Positions 26,301 through 35,454 of a stretch of DNA of 64,000 bases are shown here, piece by piece (position 1 is the first letter of the stretch; the number at the start of each line of letters is the position of its first letter). Both the position numbers and the translations under genes were made by a program. The notes below the pieces were generated by a model. The model did no database searches, was not told the DNA's origin, and saw nothing but the letters and a program-made list of their open reading frames with translations. Location: positions 1 through 64,000 of the forward strand of contig JALVUF010000059.1 of assembly GCA_027023805.1 (NCBI GenBank). The letters are read 5' to 3'. The stretch comes from Helicobacteraceae bacterium (GTDB lineage Bacteria; Campylobacterota; Campylobacteria; Campylobacterales; Sulfurimonadaceae).

Positions 26301-26993
26301 ATGAGATACACAATAATAAAACTGATACTATTATTTTCATTAGTAACATCCTCCTTTGCCGGCGGCGGCGGAGATATTTTACGTGCAAAATTTACGGCCG
26401 ATAACCTTGAATATCAAGCAAATAGTGCAAAAACGCTCTATTGGGATACTTTTGGTTATATTGGTTATGATTTGAATAAAATTTATCTTTATAGCGAAGG
26501 GGAAAAAACAAGCAGTGAATCTAGCAGCCAAAATCAGCTTCTTTATTCTCGCGCAATTGCTCCTTTTTGGGATATTCAAGCCGGAGTTGATTATGACACG
26601 GCAAACGATGGTAACGGTAATCATAATAAAACATGGGGAGATATCCAGCTTTTTGGTCTGGCTCCTTACTTTTTTGAGACACAAGTAGGATTGCTCATAG
26701 GAGATAAGGGTGATCTTGGATTAAGAGTTGATATAGATTATAGAGCATTATTAACTCAAAGGCTCATGCTTATACCTCGTTTTACTCTTGATGCTTATTC
26801 ACAAGACTCTCCACAAATGACGTACGGAGCAGGTATTTCAGACATCGCGCTTAGTTTACGCCTTAGTTATCAAATAAGAAGAGAATTTGCACCTTATGTT
26901 GGAGTAAAATGGGAAAAAAACTTTGGTCGTACTAATGAATATGCTCCTCTTGATAATCTTTATACAACTGTTGGTCTTAGATTTTGGTTTTAA
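26301..26993 (+). CDS. copB: Copper resistance protein B, outer membrane
   Basis: 230 residues with an N-terminal signal peptide ending near SSFAGG. The body alternates polar and hydrophobic residues and ends LRFWF with an aromatic C-terminus, as in outer-membrane beta-barrels. YWDTFGYIGYDLNKIYLYSEG and FAPYVGVKWEKNFG are CopB/PcoB-family blocks. It lacks the long Met/His-rich N-terminal region of many CopB proteins. It follows copA with AAAGGAG before the ATG. Confidence 0.88.
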   Translation: MRYTIIKLILLFSLVTSSFAGGGGDILRAKFTADNLEYQANSAKTLYWDTFGYIGYDLNKIYLYSEGEKTSSESSSQNQLLYSRAIAPFWDIQAGVDYDTANDGNGNHNKTWGDIQLFGLAPYFFETQVGLLIGDKGDLGLRVDIDYRALLTQRLMLIPRFTLDAYSQDSPQMTYGAGISDIALSLRLSYQIRREFAPYVGVKWEKNFGRTNEYAPLDNLYTTVGLRFWF

Positions 26994-27006
26994 GCCAAAA
27001 TCTAAG
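26976..27006. terminator. Bidirectional terminator over the copB and DUF4396 stop codons
   Basis: CTTAGATTTTGG and CCAAAATCTAAG form a perfect 12-bp stem around a seven-base loop TTTTAAG. The stem contains the last codons of copB and the stop and last codons of the convergent DUF4396 gene, so it can act on both strands while remaining coding. Confidence 0.6.
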
Positions 27007-27919
27007 ATAAGTGCCTGAGCATAAAAGTAATTGGTACAAAAATAGTTGTTATAAAAAGAGATATAATAAGAAGACTAAAAGTACCAATTAATATAATTGT
27101 AGATTGTAATTTTGAGAGTTTTTCGATTTTATGATTATGTTGCTTATCGCGAGACATAGTCATAGATATTGCCAAAGAATGATTGGCATGCTCCATAGAC
27201 ATATCGTTCATGTCATTTTTTGATGATTCAGGTATATTATTATTATGCATTTTTGGAGCGGGAATTGCAGACATCATTCCATGTTTTAAACCTTTAGCTA
27301 CCATCCATGAATTGATCGGATAAGCCGTAATCATACCAGCTATCGTAGCGACAGACATTACACCCCAAAACAAGAGACGATAAGGATTATTAGCATCTGG
27401 TAAGACATGCATCAAGACAACCATGGTCGGTATCATACCCACCATTACCATATTCATGGAAATAGTTTCAGCAAAGAATGTTTTACCAACAGCTTGCCAG
27501 TAATTACCTCCAAACATTGAGCGCATAAAAAGTGCCTGAAAAATTAACCACCCAACTATAAACGCGGAAATGTATTCAATACTTAAATCAATACCAGTCG
27601 GTAACCTAAAGTGGTAAACAATAATAGCTGATAGTATGATACCTGTTGCATCACCTGCAACACAGTGTAACAAAGAGCCTATCGCTTGTTTCCAGTGTGT
27701 TGCAATAAAAGTATCATGCATATTAGGTAACGGTTGTCTGCAAGATAAGAGGTAAATAAATAAGCCAATAGGACCAGTGTATAGTATAACTAAAACCCAT
27801 GCCAGTTTCATTACCCGACTAGCTGGTGTATTTGTATAAAAATCCCAAAGGAGAAAGATCATTGAACCTGCTGTTAGCAGATACCAGACTGTTAATATTC
27901 CTTCAATATAATTAGACAA
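27002..27919 (-). CDS. DUF4396 membrane protein with Met/His-rich loop
   Basis: 305 residues with about seven to eight membrane helices. The start is TTG at 27919, behind GGAGGTCATAA; no ATG fits as well. The family is often found beside copper genes. After helix six a loop of about 60 residues contains MHNNN, NDMNDMSMEHANHS and MTMSRDKQHNH, rich in Met and His and able to bind copper. The last helix lies at the C-terminus. Convergent with copB. It may move or sense copper; no experimental function is known to me. Confidence 0.75.
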   Translation of the reverse strand: MSNYIEGILTVWYLLTAGSMIFLLWDFYTNTPASRVMKLAWVLVILYTGPIGLFIYLLSCRQPLPNMHDTFIATHWKQAIGSLLHCVAGDATGIILSAIIVYHFRLPTGIDLSIEYISAFIVGWLIFQALFMRSMFGGNYWQAVGKTFFAETISMNMVMVGMIPTMVVLMHVLPDANNPYRLLFWGVMSVATIAGMITAYPINSWMVAKGLKHGMMSAIPAPKMHNNNIPESSKNDMNDMSMEHANHSLAISMTMSRDKQHNHKIEKLSKLQSTIILIGTFSLLIISLFITTIFVPITFMLRHLS

Positions 27920-27980
27920 TTATGACCTCCAAAGATTTTTGTTTTACTTGGATATGGATGATTTAAGTTTTCTAGGTCAC

Positions 27981-28173
27981 TTAACTTTTACACCTAAATC
28001 CAAGCAAATTTACCATTGTGCTATTATAACATCCAAATCCTCATATCTCCTGACAATTTTGTCTATTTTTGCAATTTTTTCCATAATTTCCAAATCCAAA
28101 GTATTGTCTAATACCAATCCCATCCGCGTTTATATATCTCTATAATCTCTTCATCATTTATATCCAAATCTTG
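27981..28173 (-). pseudogene. Decayed coding remnant with two frameshifts
   Basis: Three short minus-strand frames join into one plausible protein: QDLDINDEEIIEIYKRGWDWY (28173-28108, stop), then a frame reading LDLEIMEKIAKIDKIV and RRYEDLDVIIAQW (28123-28010, stop), then NLLGFRCKS (28010-27981, stop). The composition is protein-like and the order is consistent, which noise would not give. I do not recognise the family. The ORF track lists 27939..28145 on the other strand, which I regard as its antisense. The rest of the gap 27920-28323 holds the promoter of the next gene and no other signal. Confidence 0.45.
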
Positions 28174-28308
28174 TTAAGTTTGTAGATACTTTTTAAATCA
28201 TATATGCTTGTTTGAAGCTAAAAAATGAGCACTTAAAAAATCATTGAAAGTACGACGTATTGGGAGCAAACAAAGATTTATCTGCAAATGGTGGCAAATT
28301 ACGGCTTA

Positions 28309-28317
28309 TGATATACT
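28309..28317 (+). promoter_or_regulatory. Extended -10 promoter of a probably leaderless mRNA
   Basis: TGATATACT is an extended -10 box (TG-N-TATACT). It ends six bases before the ATG at 28324, so transcription should begin at or next to the A of the ATG. No ribosome-binding sequence is present between them. Confidence 0.5.
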
Positions 28318-28323
28318 TTCAAA

Positions 28324-29484
28324 ATGAAAAAAGTAATTTTAGTGGCTACAATAGCTACATTATTGGCAGTTATGTTTGCCGGATGCCAGACAGCTACTGA
28401 AGAATCATTAGCACGAGCTATCATGAGTCGTAATCCCAAAGAAGCACTTGATTCGTTTGCTAGAAATCGTGCTAAGTATTATGTTTATCATCCAAGGCAA
28501 CTGCAATATGATATTGTCAGTTTGTCTCATCTTGCAAAATCTGTAATAAGGTACTGGGGCAGAGGGCATATAGCTGTTCCCAAAACTAAAGAGTATGTAA
28601 AATATTATCAAAACTATAAAAGCAGAACTTTAATCAACTTTAAAACCGGTGTTATTACCGTTGAGACGTTATCTGGTAATAGCGCACTTAAAAAAAGCAT
28701 AGTTGATACACTTTTGCTGCCAAGTAATCCCGCAGATATCCATCTGTTTAATACCAAAAACCCAAAACTGGGTGCAACACCTTATCTTTACGGTGAAGTT
28801 CAAGATAACTATCATCACAATATCCGGTGGCCGTATAGTGCAAACAGATATGCGAATTATCTTATGGTGCATAATTTAAAAGTAAAAAAAATCTATATTA
28901 ACAGAAGATATAAAACTATGCGATATGTTACATTTAACATGGTTGCACAGCACAACACTATAAGGGCTGGAAAATTTAAAGATATAGTTAACCTTTACGC
29001 AAGGAAATACAATGTTAAAGCTAGTTTGGTTTACGCCATCATACGCGCAGAGAGTGATTTTAATCAATTTGCAGTAAGCTCCGCAGGTGCTTACGGTCTT
29101 ATGCAGCTTATTCCTAAAACTGCCGGAGCGGATGCATTTATGTTTATCTATCACAACAGACACATACCTTCAAAACAGTATCTTTTTAATGCAAACAATA
29201 ATATTAAGCTAGGAACGGCGTACTTGCATATTCTAAAAGACAGATATTTAAGTGGTATCGGTAATGCGACTTCCAAAGAGTACTGCGTTATCAGTGCATA
29301 TAATACAGGCAGCGCAAATGTGCTTGGCATCTTTAGCAGTAACAGATATGAAGCAACGCGTAAAATAAACCGCTTATATCCTCATACTTTGTATGGTGTA
29401 TTGGTTAAAAAACTGCCATATAAGCAAACAAGAGAGTATTTGCAAAAAGTAGTTAGATATCAAAGTTATTATGCAAGATGGTAG
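28324..29484 (+). CDS. MltC-like lytic transglycosylase lipoprotein
   Basis: 386 residues. LLAVMFAGC is a lipobox, with lipidation at Cys21. Residues about 35-200 resemble the N-terminal domain of membrane-bound transglycosylase C; residues about 225-386 are the SLT catalytic domain, with IRAESDFNQFAVSSAGAYG holding the catalytic Glu, LMQLIPKTAG, and AYNTGSANV. It cleaves peptidoglycan in the periplasm. The ATG appears to be at the 5' end of the mRNA (see promoter). Confidence 0.88.
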   Translation: MKKVILVATIATLLAVMFAGCQTATEESLARAIMSRNPKEALDSFARNRAKYYVYHPRQLQYDIVSLSHLAKSVIRYWGRGHIAVPKTKEYVKYYQNYKSRTLINFKTGVITVETLSGNSALKKSIVDTLLLPSNPADIHLFNTKNPKLGATPYLYGEVQDNYHHNIRWPYSANRYANYLMVHNLKVKKIYINRRYKTMRYVTFNMVAQHNTIRAGKFKDIVNLYARKYNVKASLVYAIIRAESDFNQFAVSSAGAYGLMQLIPKTAGADAFMFIYHNRHIPSKQYLFNANNNIKLGTAYLHILKDRYLSGIGNATSKEYCVISAYNTGSANVLGIFSSNRYEATRKINRLYPHTLYGVLVKKLPYKQTREYLQKVVRYQSYYARW

Positions 29485-29663
29485 CTGTTAGTAAAAGTGG
29501 ATATATGTTGCAAAGTTGCTTGTAACACGTTATTGCAGAGATATTTTGCGGCATTTAATTGTTTTTTTTGAGCGTAAATTTGATAAAAATGTGTTAAAAA
29601 AATTATATACTTCTAAAGTGATTTGTAAGCTGTACTTATTAAATAGATTATTTATTGTTATAT

Positions 29664-29682
29664 TATAATAATAATCATTTGA
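29664..29682. promoter_or_regulatory. Fur-box-like sequence upstream of the cytochrome bd cluster
   Basis: TATAATAATAATCATTTGA matches the 19-bp E. coli Fur consensus at 14 positions by hand count. In an AT-rich genome such a match is weak. The 260-bp gap 29485-29744 shows no gene. Confidence 0.3.
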
Positions 29683-29744
29683 TAGGTGCTTGGTTTGATG
29701 CGATCGTTTTTTAAATTTAATATGAAATATTGTAGGAGGAATAA

Positions 29745-29951
29745 ATGTTAAACAAGATCTTTTTGTTTTATAAAGACGGTTTTTTAAGTATGAGATTAGG
29801 TAAAAAACTATGGCTGATAGTTTTTATCAAAGTTTTTATAATACTTGTTGTCCTGCGCATTTTTTTCTTTCCAAATATTTTAGATACTAAATTTACTACC
29901 ACACAGCAAAAAAGCGCTTATGTGCTAAACAACTTAACAAATACAAAATAA
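29745..29951 (+). CDS. DUF4492 small membrane protein preceding cydA
   Basis: 68 residues with one membrane helix (LWLIVFIKVFIILVVLRIFFF, about residues 24-44) and the FYKDGFLSMRLGKKLW N-terminus of DUF4492. It is preceded by GTAGGAGGAATAA, a near-perfect ribosome site, and sits 13 bp before cydA. In Campylobacter a similar small protein precedes the bd-type oxidase. It may help assembly of the oxidase or be a small subunit. Confidence 0.8.
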   Translation: MLNKIFLFYKDGFLSMRLGKKLWLIVFIKVFIILVVLRIFFFPNILDTKFTTTQQKSAYVLNNLTNTK

Positions 29952-29964
29952 ACTAGGAGGCAGT

Positions 29965-31500
29965 ATGGAACATTTACACTTGGTTGATTGGTCTAGAGCT
30001 CAGTTTGCTCTTACGGTCATGTATCATTGGATTTTTGTACCTTTGACATTGGGATTATCTTTTATCATGGCGATAATGGAGACTATTTATGTCAAAACGG
30101 GCAATGAATGGTGGAAAAAAACTACACAGTTTTGGATGACGCTTTTTGCTATTAACTTTGCTATTGGTCTGGCAACGGGTATCATTATGGAGTTTGAATT
30201 TGGTACGAACTGGTCAAATTATTCGTGGATTGTAGGCGATATTTTCGGCGCTCCTTTGGCTATTGAAGGTCTTATGGCGTTTTTTATGGAATCTACATTT
30301 TTCGCGGTTATGTTTTTTGGATGGAACAAGGTGAGCAAAAAAGCACACCTGTTTTCTACATGGCTAGTTGCTATTGGTTCAAACCTCTCAGCACTTTGGA
30401 TATTGGTGGCAAACGGTTGGATGCAACACCCAGTAGGCATGACTTTTAATCCAAACACAAGTAGATTTGCAATGACGGATTTTTGGCAACTTGTATTTAA
30501 TCCAAATGCATATTCAAAATTTCTACATACTATTACTAGCGGCTATGTTTATGCGGCATTATTTGTTATAGCGGTTTCTTCGTGGTATCTTTTACGTGGA
30601 CGCGAGATACAGTTTGCAAAAAGAAGTATCGCAGTTGCGGCATCTTTTGGACTTGTTGCTTCTATGTATCTTATATTTTTAGGAGATGCGTCAGCTCACG
30701 CGGATGCAATTGACCAACCAATGAAGCTAGCAGCTATGGAAGGTATCTATAACGGTCAAGCAAAAGAGGGTATCGTTGCTTTTGGCATATTAAATAACAA
30801 TAAAAAGATAGGGAACACTACAACACCTACATTTGATTTTAAGATTAAAGTGCCATATCTATTGTCAATGCTTGCATATCATAAAGAGGACTCATTTGTA
30901 GCCGGTATAAACAATCTTGTTTATGGCGATAAAGCTCACAATATTATGAGTGTAAAAGATAAAATGGCTAAAGGAAATTTAGCAATAGCGGCACTTAAAG
31001 AATATACAGCGGCAAAAGATGCTCATGACCAAACGGCTATGAAAACTTCTTTAATGCAGTTTAGAAAATATAGTAAATATATGGGCTACGGGTATTTTAC
31101 AAATCCTAAACAGGCAGTACCAAATGTACCTTTAGTTTTTTACAGTTTTCATATCATGGTTGGTCTTGGTATTTTCTTCTTTTTCTTATTCCTTGGTATG
31201 TTATATATTTCAATGACTTCTATCACAAAGTTAGAGACAAAGAGATGGTTATTGCAACTTGGAATTATAGGGTTTCCTCTTGGCTTGATTGCACAGTGGA
31301 CAGGTTGGATTACTGCTGAGTCAGGAAGACAACCTTGGGCGATACAGGGTTTGTTGCCGGTATTTAAGGCAACATCAAATATGCCTATATCAAATGTCGA
31401 GATAACGTTTTGGCTGTTTGTGGCGATTTTTACAGGATTGATTATCGCCGAGATTAAAATTATGTTGAAACAAATTCAAATAGGACCGGAGGTACACTAA
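29965..31500 (+). CDS. cydA: Cytochrome bd-type quinol oxidase subunit I
   Basis: 511 residues with nine or so membrane helices. RAQFALTVMYHWIFVPLTLG contains His21, the ligand of the high-spin haem (His19 in E. coli). QPMKLAAMEG starts the quinol loop, which is about as long as the E. coli one, and ESGRQPWAIQG is the conserved motif after it. The enzyme reduces O2 to water with menaquinol or ubiquinol and works at low oxygen. AGGAGGCAGT precedes the ATG. Confidence 0.95.
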   Translation: MEHLHLVDWSRAQFALTVMYHWIFVPLTLGLSFIMAIMETIYVKTGNEWWKKTTQFWMTLFAINFAIGLATGIIMEFEFGTNWSNYSWIVGDIFGAPLAIEGLMAFFMESTFFAVMFFGWNKVSKKAHLFSTWLVAIGSNLSALWILVANGWMQHPVGMTFNPNTSRFAMTDFWQLVFNPNAYSKFLHTITSGYVYAALFVIAVSSWYLLRGREIQFAKRSIAVAASFGLVASMYLIFLGDASAHADAIDQPMKLAAMEGIYNGQAKEGIVAFGILNNNKKIGNTTTPTFDFKIKVPYLLSMLAYHKEDSFVAGINNLVYGDKAHNIMSVKDKMAKGNLAIAALKEYTAAKDAHDQTAMKTSLMQFRKYSKYMGYGYFTNPKQAVPNVPLVFYSFHIMVGLGIFFFFLFLGMLYISMTSITKLETKRWLLQLGIIGFPLGLIAQWTGWITAESGRQPWAIQGLLPVFKATSNMPISNVEITFWLFVAIFTGLIIAEIKIMLKQIQIGPEVH

Positions 31501-31501
31501 G

Positions 31502-32632
31502 ATGTTTGGAGCTTTATCTTTATCGCAGTTACAGGAATACTGGTGGTTGATTTTTGCCATCTTGGGTGCATTATTTGTATTTATGACATTTGTGCAAGGC
31601 GGTCAAACGCTACTACACACTCTAGGTAAAACAGAACAAGAGAGAGATTTGTTAGTTAACTCTTTAGGTAGAAAATGGGAGTTGACATTTACTAGCATCG
31701 TTATGTTTGGGGGCGCTTTATTTGCTGCTTTTCCAAAGTTTTATGCAGTTAGTTTTGGTGGTGCATATTTTGTATGGATGGGAATTTTATTTACTTTTAT
31801 CGTTCAAGCCGTATCTTATGAATACCGTAAAAAAGCGAGTAATTTTTTTGGTACGAGAGTGTATGAGATATTTATGTATATCAATGGAAGCGTCGGTATT
31901 TTCTTGATAGGAGTTTTTGTCGGTACATTATTTACCGGCGGTCATTTTTATGTAAATAGCGCAAATCTGTCACACTGGACAAACTCCACTTATGGTCTTG
32001 GTGCTGTTTTAAATCCATTTAATGATATATTTGGTTTGATGCTGGTATTTTTAGCAAGAGTTCAAGCTAATATGTATTTTATCAATAATGTCGCAGAGGA
32101 AGATATCTTAAGGCGAGCAAAGACTTCACTTGCATATTCAACTGTGCTGTTTGTGATAGCGTTTTTGTATGTAGTTGTCTCAATCATAGCTATGAGCGGT
32201 TTTGCGGTTGATCCACAAACTCATGTTGTTTTTATACAGTCTCATAAATATTTGCACAATCTGCTTGACATGCCTGTGCTTTTTGCTATGTTATTAGTGG
32301 GCGCTTTGATGGTTTTAGGCGCTATTTATGCAACTTTGCTTAAAGGTGCAAGACGCGGTATTTGGTTTACCGGGATTGGGACTATATTGGTTGTTATGAG
32401 CCTTTTTTTAACTTTAGGATATGGTAATACGGCATATTATCCGTCGTTATCTAATTTACAAAGTTCATTAACAATATATAATAGTTCAAGCAGTCACTAT
32501 ACGCTTACGGTTATGAGTTATGTTTCACTGATGGTGCCGTTTGTATTGGCTTATATATTTTGGGCCTGGAAGGCTATGGATATGGATAAGATTACTATCA
32601 AAGAGATAGAATCAGATTCGCATCACTATTAA
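31502..32632 (+). CDS. cydB: Cytochrome bd-type quinol oxidase subunit II
   Basis: 376 residues, eight to nine membrane helices. FVQGGQTLLHTLGKTEQERDLLVNSLGRKWE matches the CydB N-terminal region, with the Trp-Glu that faces the haem pocket. It starts one base after the cydA stop, with CCGGAGGTACAC as ribosome site. No cydDC transporter genes follow. Confidence 0.93.
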   Translation: MFGALSLSQLQEYWWLIFAILGALFVFMTFVQGGQTLLHTLGKTEQERDLLVNSLGRKWELTFTSIVMFGGALFAAFPKFYAVSFGGAYFVWMGILFTFIVQAVSYEYRKKASNFFGTRVYEIFMYINGSVGIFLIGVFVGTLFTGGHFYVNSANLSHWTNSTYGLGAVLNPFNDIFGLMLVFLARVQANMYFINNVAEEDILRRAKTSLAYSTVLFVIAFLYVVVSIIAMSGFAVDPQTHVVFIQSHKYLHNLLDMPVLFAMLLVGALMVLGAIYATLLKGARRGIWFTGIGTILVVMSLFLTLGYGNTAYYPSLSNLQSSLTIYNSSSSHYTLTVMSYVSLMVPFVLAYIFWAWKAMDMDKITIKEIESDSHHY

Positions 32633-32645
32633 AAAGGAGAGTTAG

Positions 32646-32822
32646 ATGGAAGAAGCTATAATATATTATTTATCATGGCCTGTTTTGCTTTATATACTTT
32701 ATAAGTTTACAGATATAAATTTAAGACACTTTAATGATTTGGAGCGCTTGGATGCTTACGATAAGCAGGCTATAGCGCAAGAGACCGCCGAACAACCGGC
32801 GGCACAAGATTTAAAAGAGTAG
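32646..32822 (+). CDS. 58-residue single-TM protein following cydB, possible small bd oxidase subunit
   Basis: Too short for the ORF track. The ATG at 32646 is behind AAAAAGGAGAGTTAG, 13 bp after the cydB stop. The translation has one membrane helix (about residues 4-22, AIIYYLSWPVLLYILYKF), then a charged tail ending QPAAQDLKE. This topology (N-terminal helix, polar C-terminal tail) and position resemble CydX/CbdX-type small subunits, but the sequence itself does not match E. coli CydX. Its stop directly abuts the convergent ribA stop. Confidence 0.6.
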   Translation: MEEAIIYYLSWPVLLYILYKFTDINLRHFNDLERLDAYDKQAIAQETAEQPAAQDLKE

Positions 32823-33386
32823 TTAAAGCATATGTCCCATTTCATCACGCTTTACATGTAGATAATTTTTATTATATTTGTTTGGCTTGGTGATTATCGG
32901 GATACGCTCTACTATCTCAATACCCTCTATAGACTTAATCTTTGACGGATTATTTGTTAAAAGTTTTATTTTTTTAATACCAAAGTGATTTAATATAAAT
33001 GTAACCATTTCATAAGTTCGCTCATCTGCGCCAAAACCTAATTGATGATTTGCTTCAACGGTGTTTAAGCCTTTATCTTGCAAAGCATAAGCGTTAATCT
33101 TGTTTAAAAGCCCGATATCACGACCTTCTTGACGAAGATAAATCACCATACCGTTATGTTCTTGGGCCATTTTTAAACCTATTTCAAGTTGCTCACGGCA
33201 ATCACATTTCAAACTACCTATCGCATCACCCGTTAGACACTCCGAATGAACCCGTACTATTGGTATTTGATTTAGATTTTCCCTATATATGACTAGATGC
33301 TCTTTACAACCTTCTTTAAAGGCTTTTACTTTAAAATCTCCAAAACAAGATGGTAGATTTGCTGCTTGGGATATGTTTATATTCAT
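32823..33386 (-). CDS. ribA: GTP cyclohydrolase II
   Basis: 187 residues. SECLTGDAIGSLKCDC supplies the three zinc cysteines (C-X10-C-X-C), LRQEGRDIGLLNKI the catalytic region with Arg and Asp, and LLTNNPSKI the GTP phosphate contact. It opens GTP in the first step of riboflavin synthesis. It is the stand-alone RibA, not the RibBA fusion. Convergent with the cyd cluster. Confidence 0.93.
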   Translation of the reverse strand: MNINISQAANLPSCFGDFKVKAFKEGCKEHLVIYRENLNQIPIVRVHSECLTGDAIGSLKCDCREQLEIGLKMAQEHNGMVIYLRQEGRDIGLLNKINAYALQDKGLNTVEANHQLGFGADERTYEMVTFILNHFGIKKIKLLTNNPSKIKSIEGIEIVERIPIITKPNKYNKNYLHVKRDEMGHML

Positions 33387-33526
33387 TTATTTAAACTTTT
33401 ACTAGATAAAATTATAATATTATACCACTTAACTTTATATACTTTTGTAAAAAGATGCCAAAATTTATCAATATTACATGTAGATTTACTGTTTTATATT
33501 TATCGTAGGCTTTGCTCAATATAGTG

Positions 33527-33532
33527 TATAAT
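33527..33532 (+). promoter_or_regulatory. -10 box of hemB-argF
   Basis: TATAAT, preceded directly by GTG. The start would fall near 33539, so the track start of hemB (33512) lies upstream of the mRNA. The ATG at 33557 with AAAAGGT is used instead. Confidence 0.5.
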
Positions 33533-33556
33533 TCAATAAAAATAAAAGGTACTATC

Positions 33557-34537
33557 ATGTTTCAACGATTTCGCAGAACAAGAACGAATCCACATCTTCG
33601 CCGTTTGGTGCGTCAAACCGGTGTAAGCGTAGATGATTTTATATATCCTTTGTTTGCACGACCCGGTAAAGGCATAAAAGACGAGGTGCCGTCAATGCCC
33701 GGTGTTTTTCAGATGAGCATAGACGAGATTGTTAAGGAGTGTTTTGTTTTAAAACAGCTTGGCATTTTTTGTATTATTTTATTTGGCATACCCGATGTGA
33801 AAGATTCCGTAGGCTCTGATGCTCTTAGTCAAAACGGTATCATCGCTCAAACGATAAAAGCAATTAAAGATACTCATCCGGATATGTTTGTTATAACTGA
33901 TCTATGTTTTTGCGAATATACAGACCATGGGCATTGCGGCATCATAGATCATGTTCACGAGACGGTAGATAATGATGCAACGCTTGAGATATCATCAGCT
34001 CAGGCTTTAGTTCATGCTAAAGCCGGAGCTGATATGATAGCACCATCTGGCATGATGGACGGCATTATCGCCTCGTTACGTAAAACGCTCGATGATAACG
34101 GGTATGAAAATTTACCTATTATGAGTTATTCTACAAAATTTGCAAGTGGATACTATGGACCTTTTCGTGATGTTGCTGAGTCAACTCCATCATTTGGAGA
34201 TCGTTCAAGTTATCAGATGGATCCGGCAAACAGGCGTGAAGCCATTGCTGAGAGTGTTGCCGATGAGACACAGGGCGCAGATATACTCATGGTAAAACCG
34301 GCTCTTGCTTATCTTGACATTATAAGAGATGTTAAGCAAAATATCTCTTTACCTCTGGCTGTATATAATGTCAGCGGTGAGTATGCTATGTTAAAATTAG
34401 CAGGTAAGCATAATCTTATAGATTATGAGAGAGTTGTGATGGAGACTATGACAGGATTTAAAAGGGCAGGTGCCGATATCATAATCTCATACCACGCAAA
34501 AGAGGTGGCAGAGATATTACAAAGGAATAAAGACTAA
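33557..34537 (+). CDS. hemB: Delta-aminolevulinic acid dehydratase (porphobilinogen synthase)
   Basis: 326 residues. [15 protein letters not shown] is the metal-binding cysteine block, APSGMMDG and [15 protein letters not shown] contain the active-site lysines, and [10 protein letters not shown] follows as usual. It condenses two aminolevulinate molecules to porphobilinogen for haem and siroheme. The stop overlaps the argF start by one base (TAATG). Confidence 0.96.
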   Translation: MFQRFRRTRTNPHLRRLVRQTGVSVDDFIYPLFARPGKGIKDEVPSMPGVFQMSIDEIVKECFVLKQLGIFCIILFGIPDVKDSVGSDALSQNGIIAQTIKAIKDTHPDMFVITDLCFCEYTDHGHCGIIDHVHETVDNDATLEISSAQALVHAKAGADMIAPSGMMDGIIASLRKTLDDNGYENLPIMSYSTKFASGYYGPFRDVAESTPSFGDRSSYQMDPANRREAIAESVADETQGADILMVKPALAYLDIIRDVKQNISLPLAVYNVSGEYAMLKLAGKHNLIDYERVVMETMTGFKRAGADIIISYHAKEVAEILQRNKD

Positions 34538-35454
34538 TGAGACATTTTTTAACATTAAAAGATTTTAGTAAAGATGAGATTTTAGAGATTGTTGAGCTAG
34601 GATTAAAAATAAAAAAAGAGCTAAAAAGCGGCGAATATAAAGAGTATATGCCTAAAAAAACTTTAGCTATGATATTTGAGAAAAGCTCGACAAGGACGCG
34701 TGTCAGTTTTGAGACGGGCATATATCAGCTCGGCGGGCATGGACTTTTTCTATCAAGCAGAGATATCCATCTAGGAAGAGGCGAACCGGTAAAAGATACG
34801 GCTCGTGTGATATCTAGCATGTGTGATATGATCATGATTAGAACATTTGAGCACTCTAAACTTGAAGAGTTCGCTTCTTACTCAAGTGTACCCGTTATAA
34901 ACGGACTTACCGATTCATATCATCCGATACAGCTTTTAGCAGATTATATGACCATGATTGAGTACGGCGTGGCAGATGATGCGGTTGTAGCTTATATAGG
35001 TGATGGAAATAATATGGCGCACTCTTGGCTTATGTTGGCGGCAAAACTTGGATTTACGTTAAATATCGCAACTCCTAAAGGTTATGAGGTTGATAACGGG
35101 GTGTTACAAGATGCTTACATGTATGCAAAAAGCAGCGGTGCAAAGATCAATATCTTAAATGACCCACAAGAGGCGGTAAAAGGTGCAACGGTTGTTACTA
35201 CCGACACATGGGCGTCTATGGGACAAGAAGATGAAAAAGAAAAACGAATACAAGATTTTAAGGGATATATGGTTGATGATACGCTGATGCAAAAAGCCTC
35301 CAAAGATGCTCAGTTTTTACACTGTCTGCCTGCATACAGAGGGCAGGAGGTCAGCGAGTCCGTTATGGAGCAATATAGCAATATAGTCTTTGATGAGGCA
35401 CAAAACCGTCTGCATGCTCAAAAAGGATTGATGGTCTGGCTAAATCAGGCGTAA
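34537..35454 (+). CDS. argF: Ornithine carbamoyltransferase
   Basis: 305 residues. [12 protein letters not shown] binds carbamoyl phosphate, [11 protein letters not shown] and DTWASMGQE bind ornithine-side groups, and [12 protein letters not shown] is the catalytic Cys motif. It makes citrulline for arginine synthesis. The 3' end overlaps the convergent gltX by 10 bp. Confidence 0.96.
   Translation: MRHFLTLKDFSKDEILEIVELGLKIKKELKSGEYKEYMPKKTLAMIFEKSSTRTRVSFETGIYQLGGHGLFLSSRDIHLGRGEPVKDTARVISSMCDMIMIRTFEHSKLEEFASYSSVPVINGLTDSYHPIQLLADYMTMIEYGVADDAVVAYIGDGNNMAHSWLMLAAKLGFTLNIATPKGYEVDNGVLQDAYMYAKSSGAKINILNDPQEAVKGATVVTTDTWASMGQEDEKEKRIQDFKGYMVDDTLMQKASKDAQFLHCLPAYRGQEVSESVMEQYSNIVFDEAQNRLHAQKGLMVWLNQA

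Noticed and set aside
27939-28145. Plus-strand ORF of 68 residues
   Set aside because: It is antisense to the remnant reading frames, has no ribosome site and no recognisable protein.
27920-28180. Repeated CCAAATC words as binding sites
   Set aside because: They coincide with Asp-Leu-Asp type codons (GATTTGGAT) of the decayed minus-strand gene.
23511-28323. Copper islet as a tRNA-Arg-integrated element with att sites
   Set aside because: No copy of the tRNA 3' end and no integrase were found at the far side.
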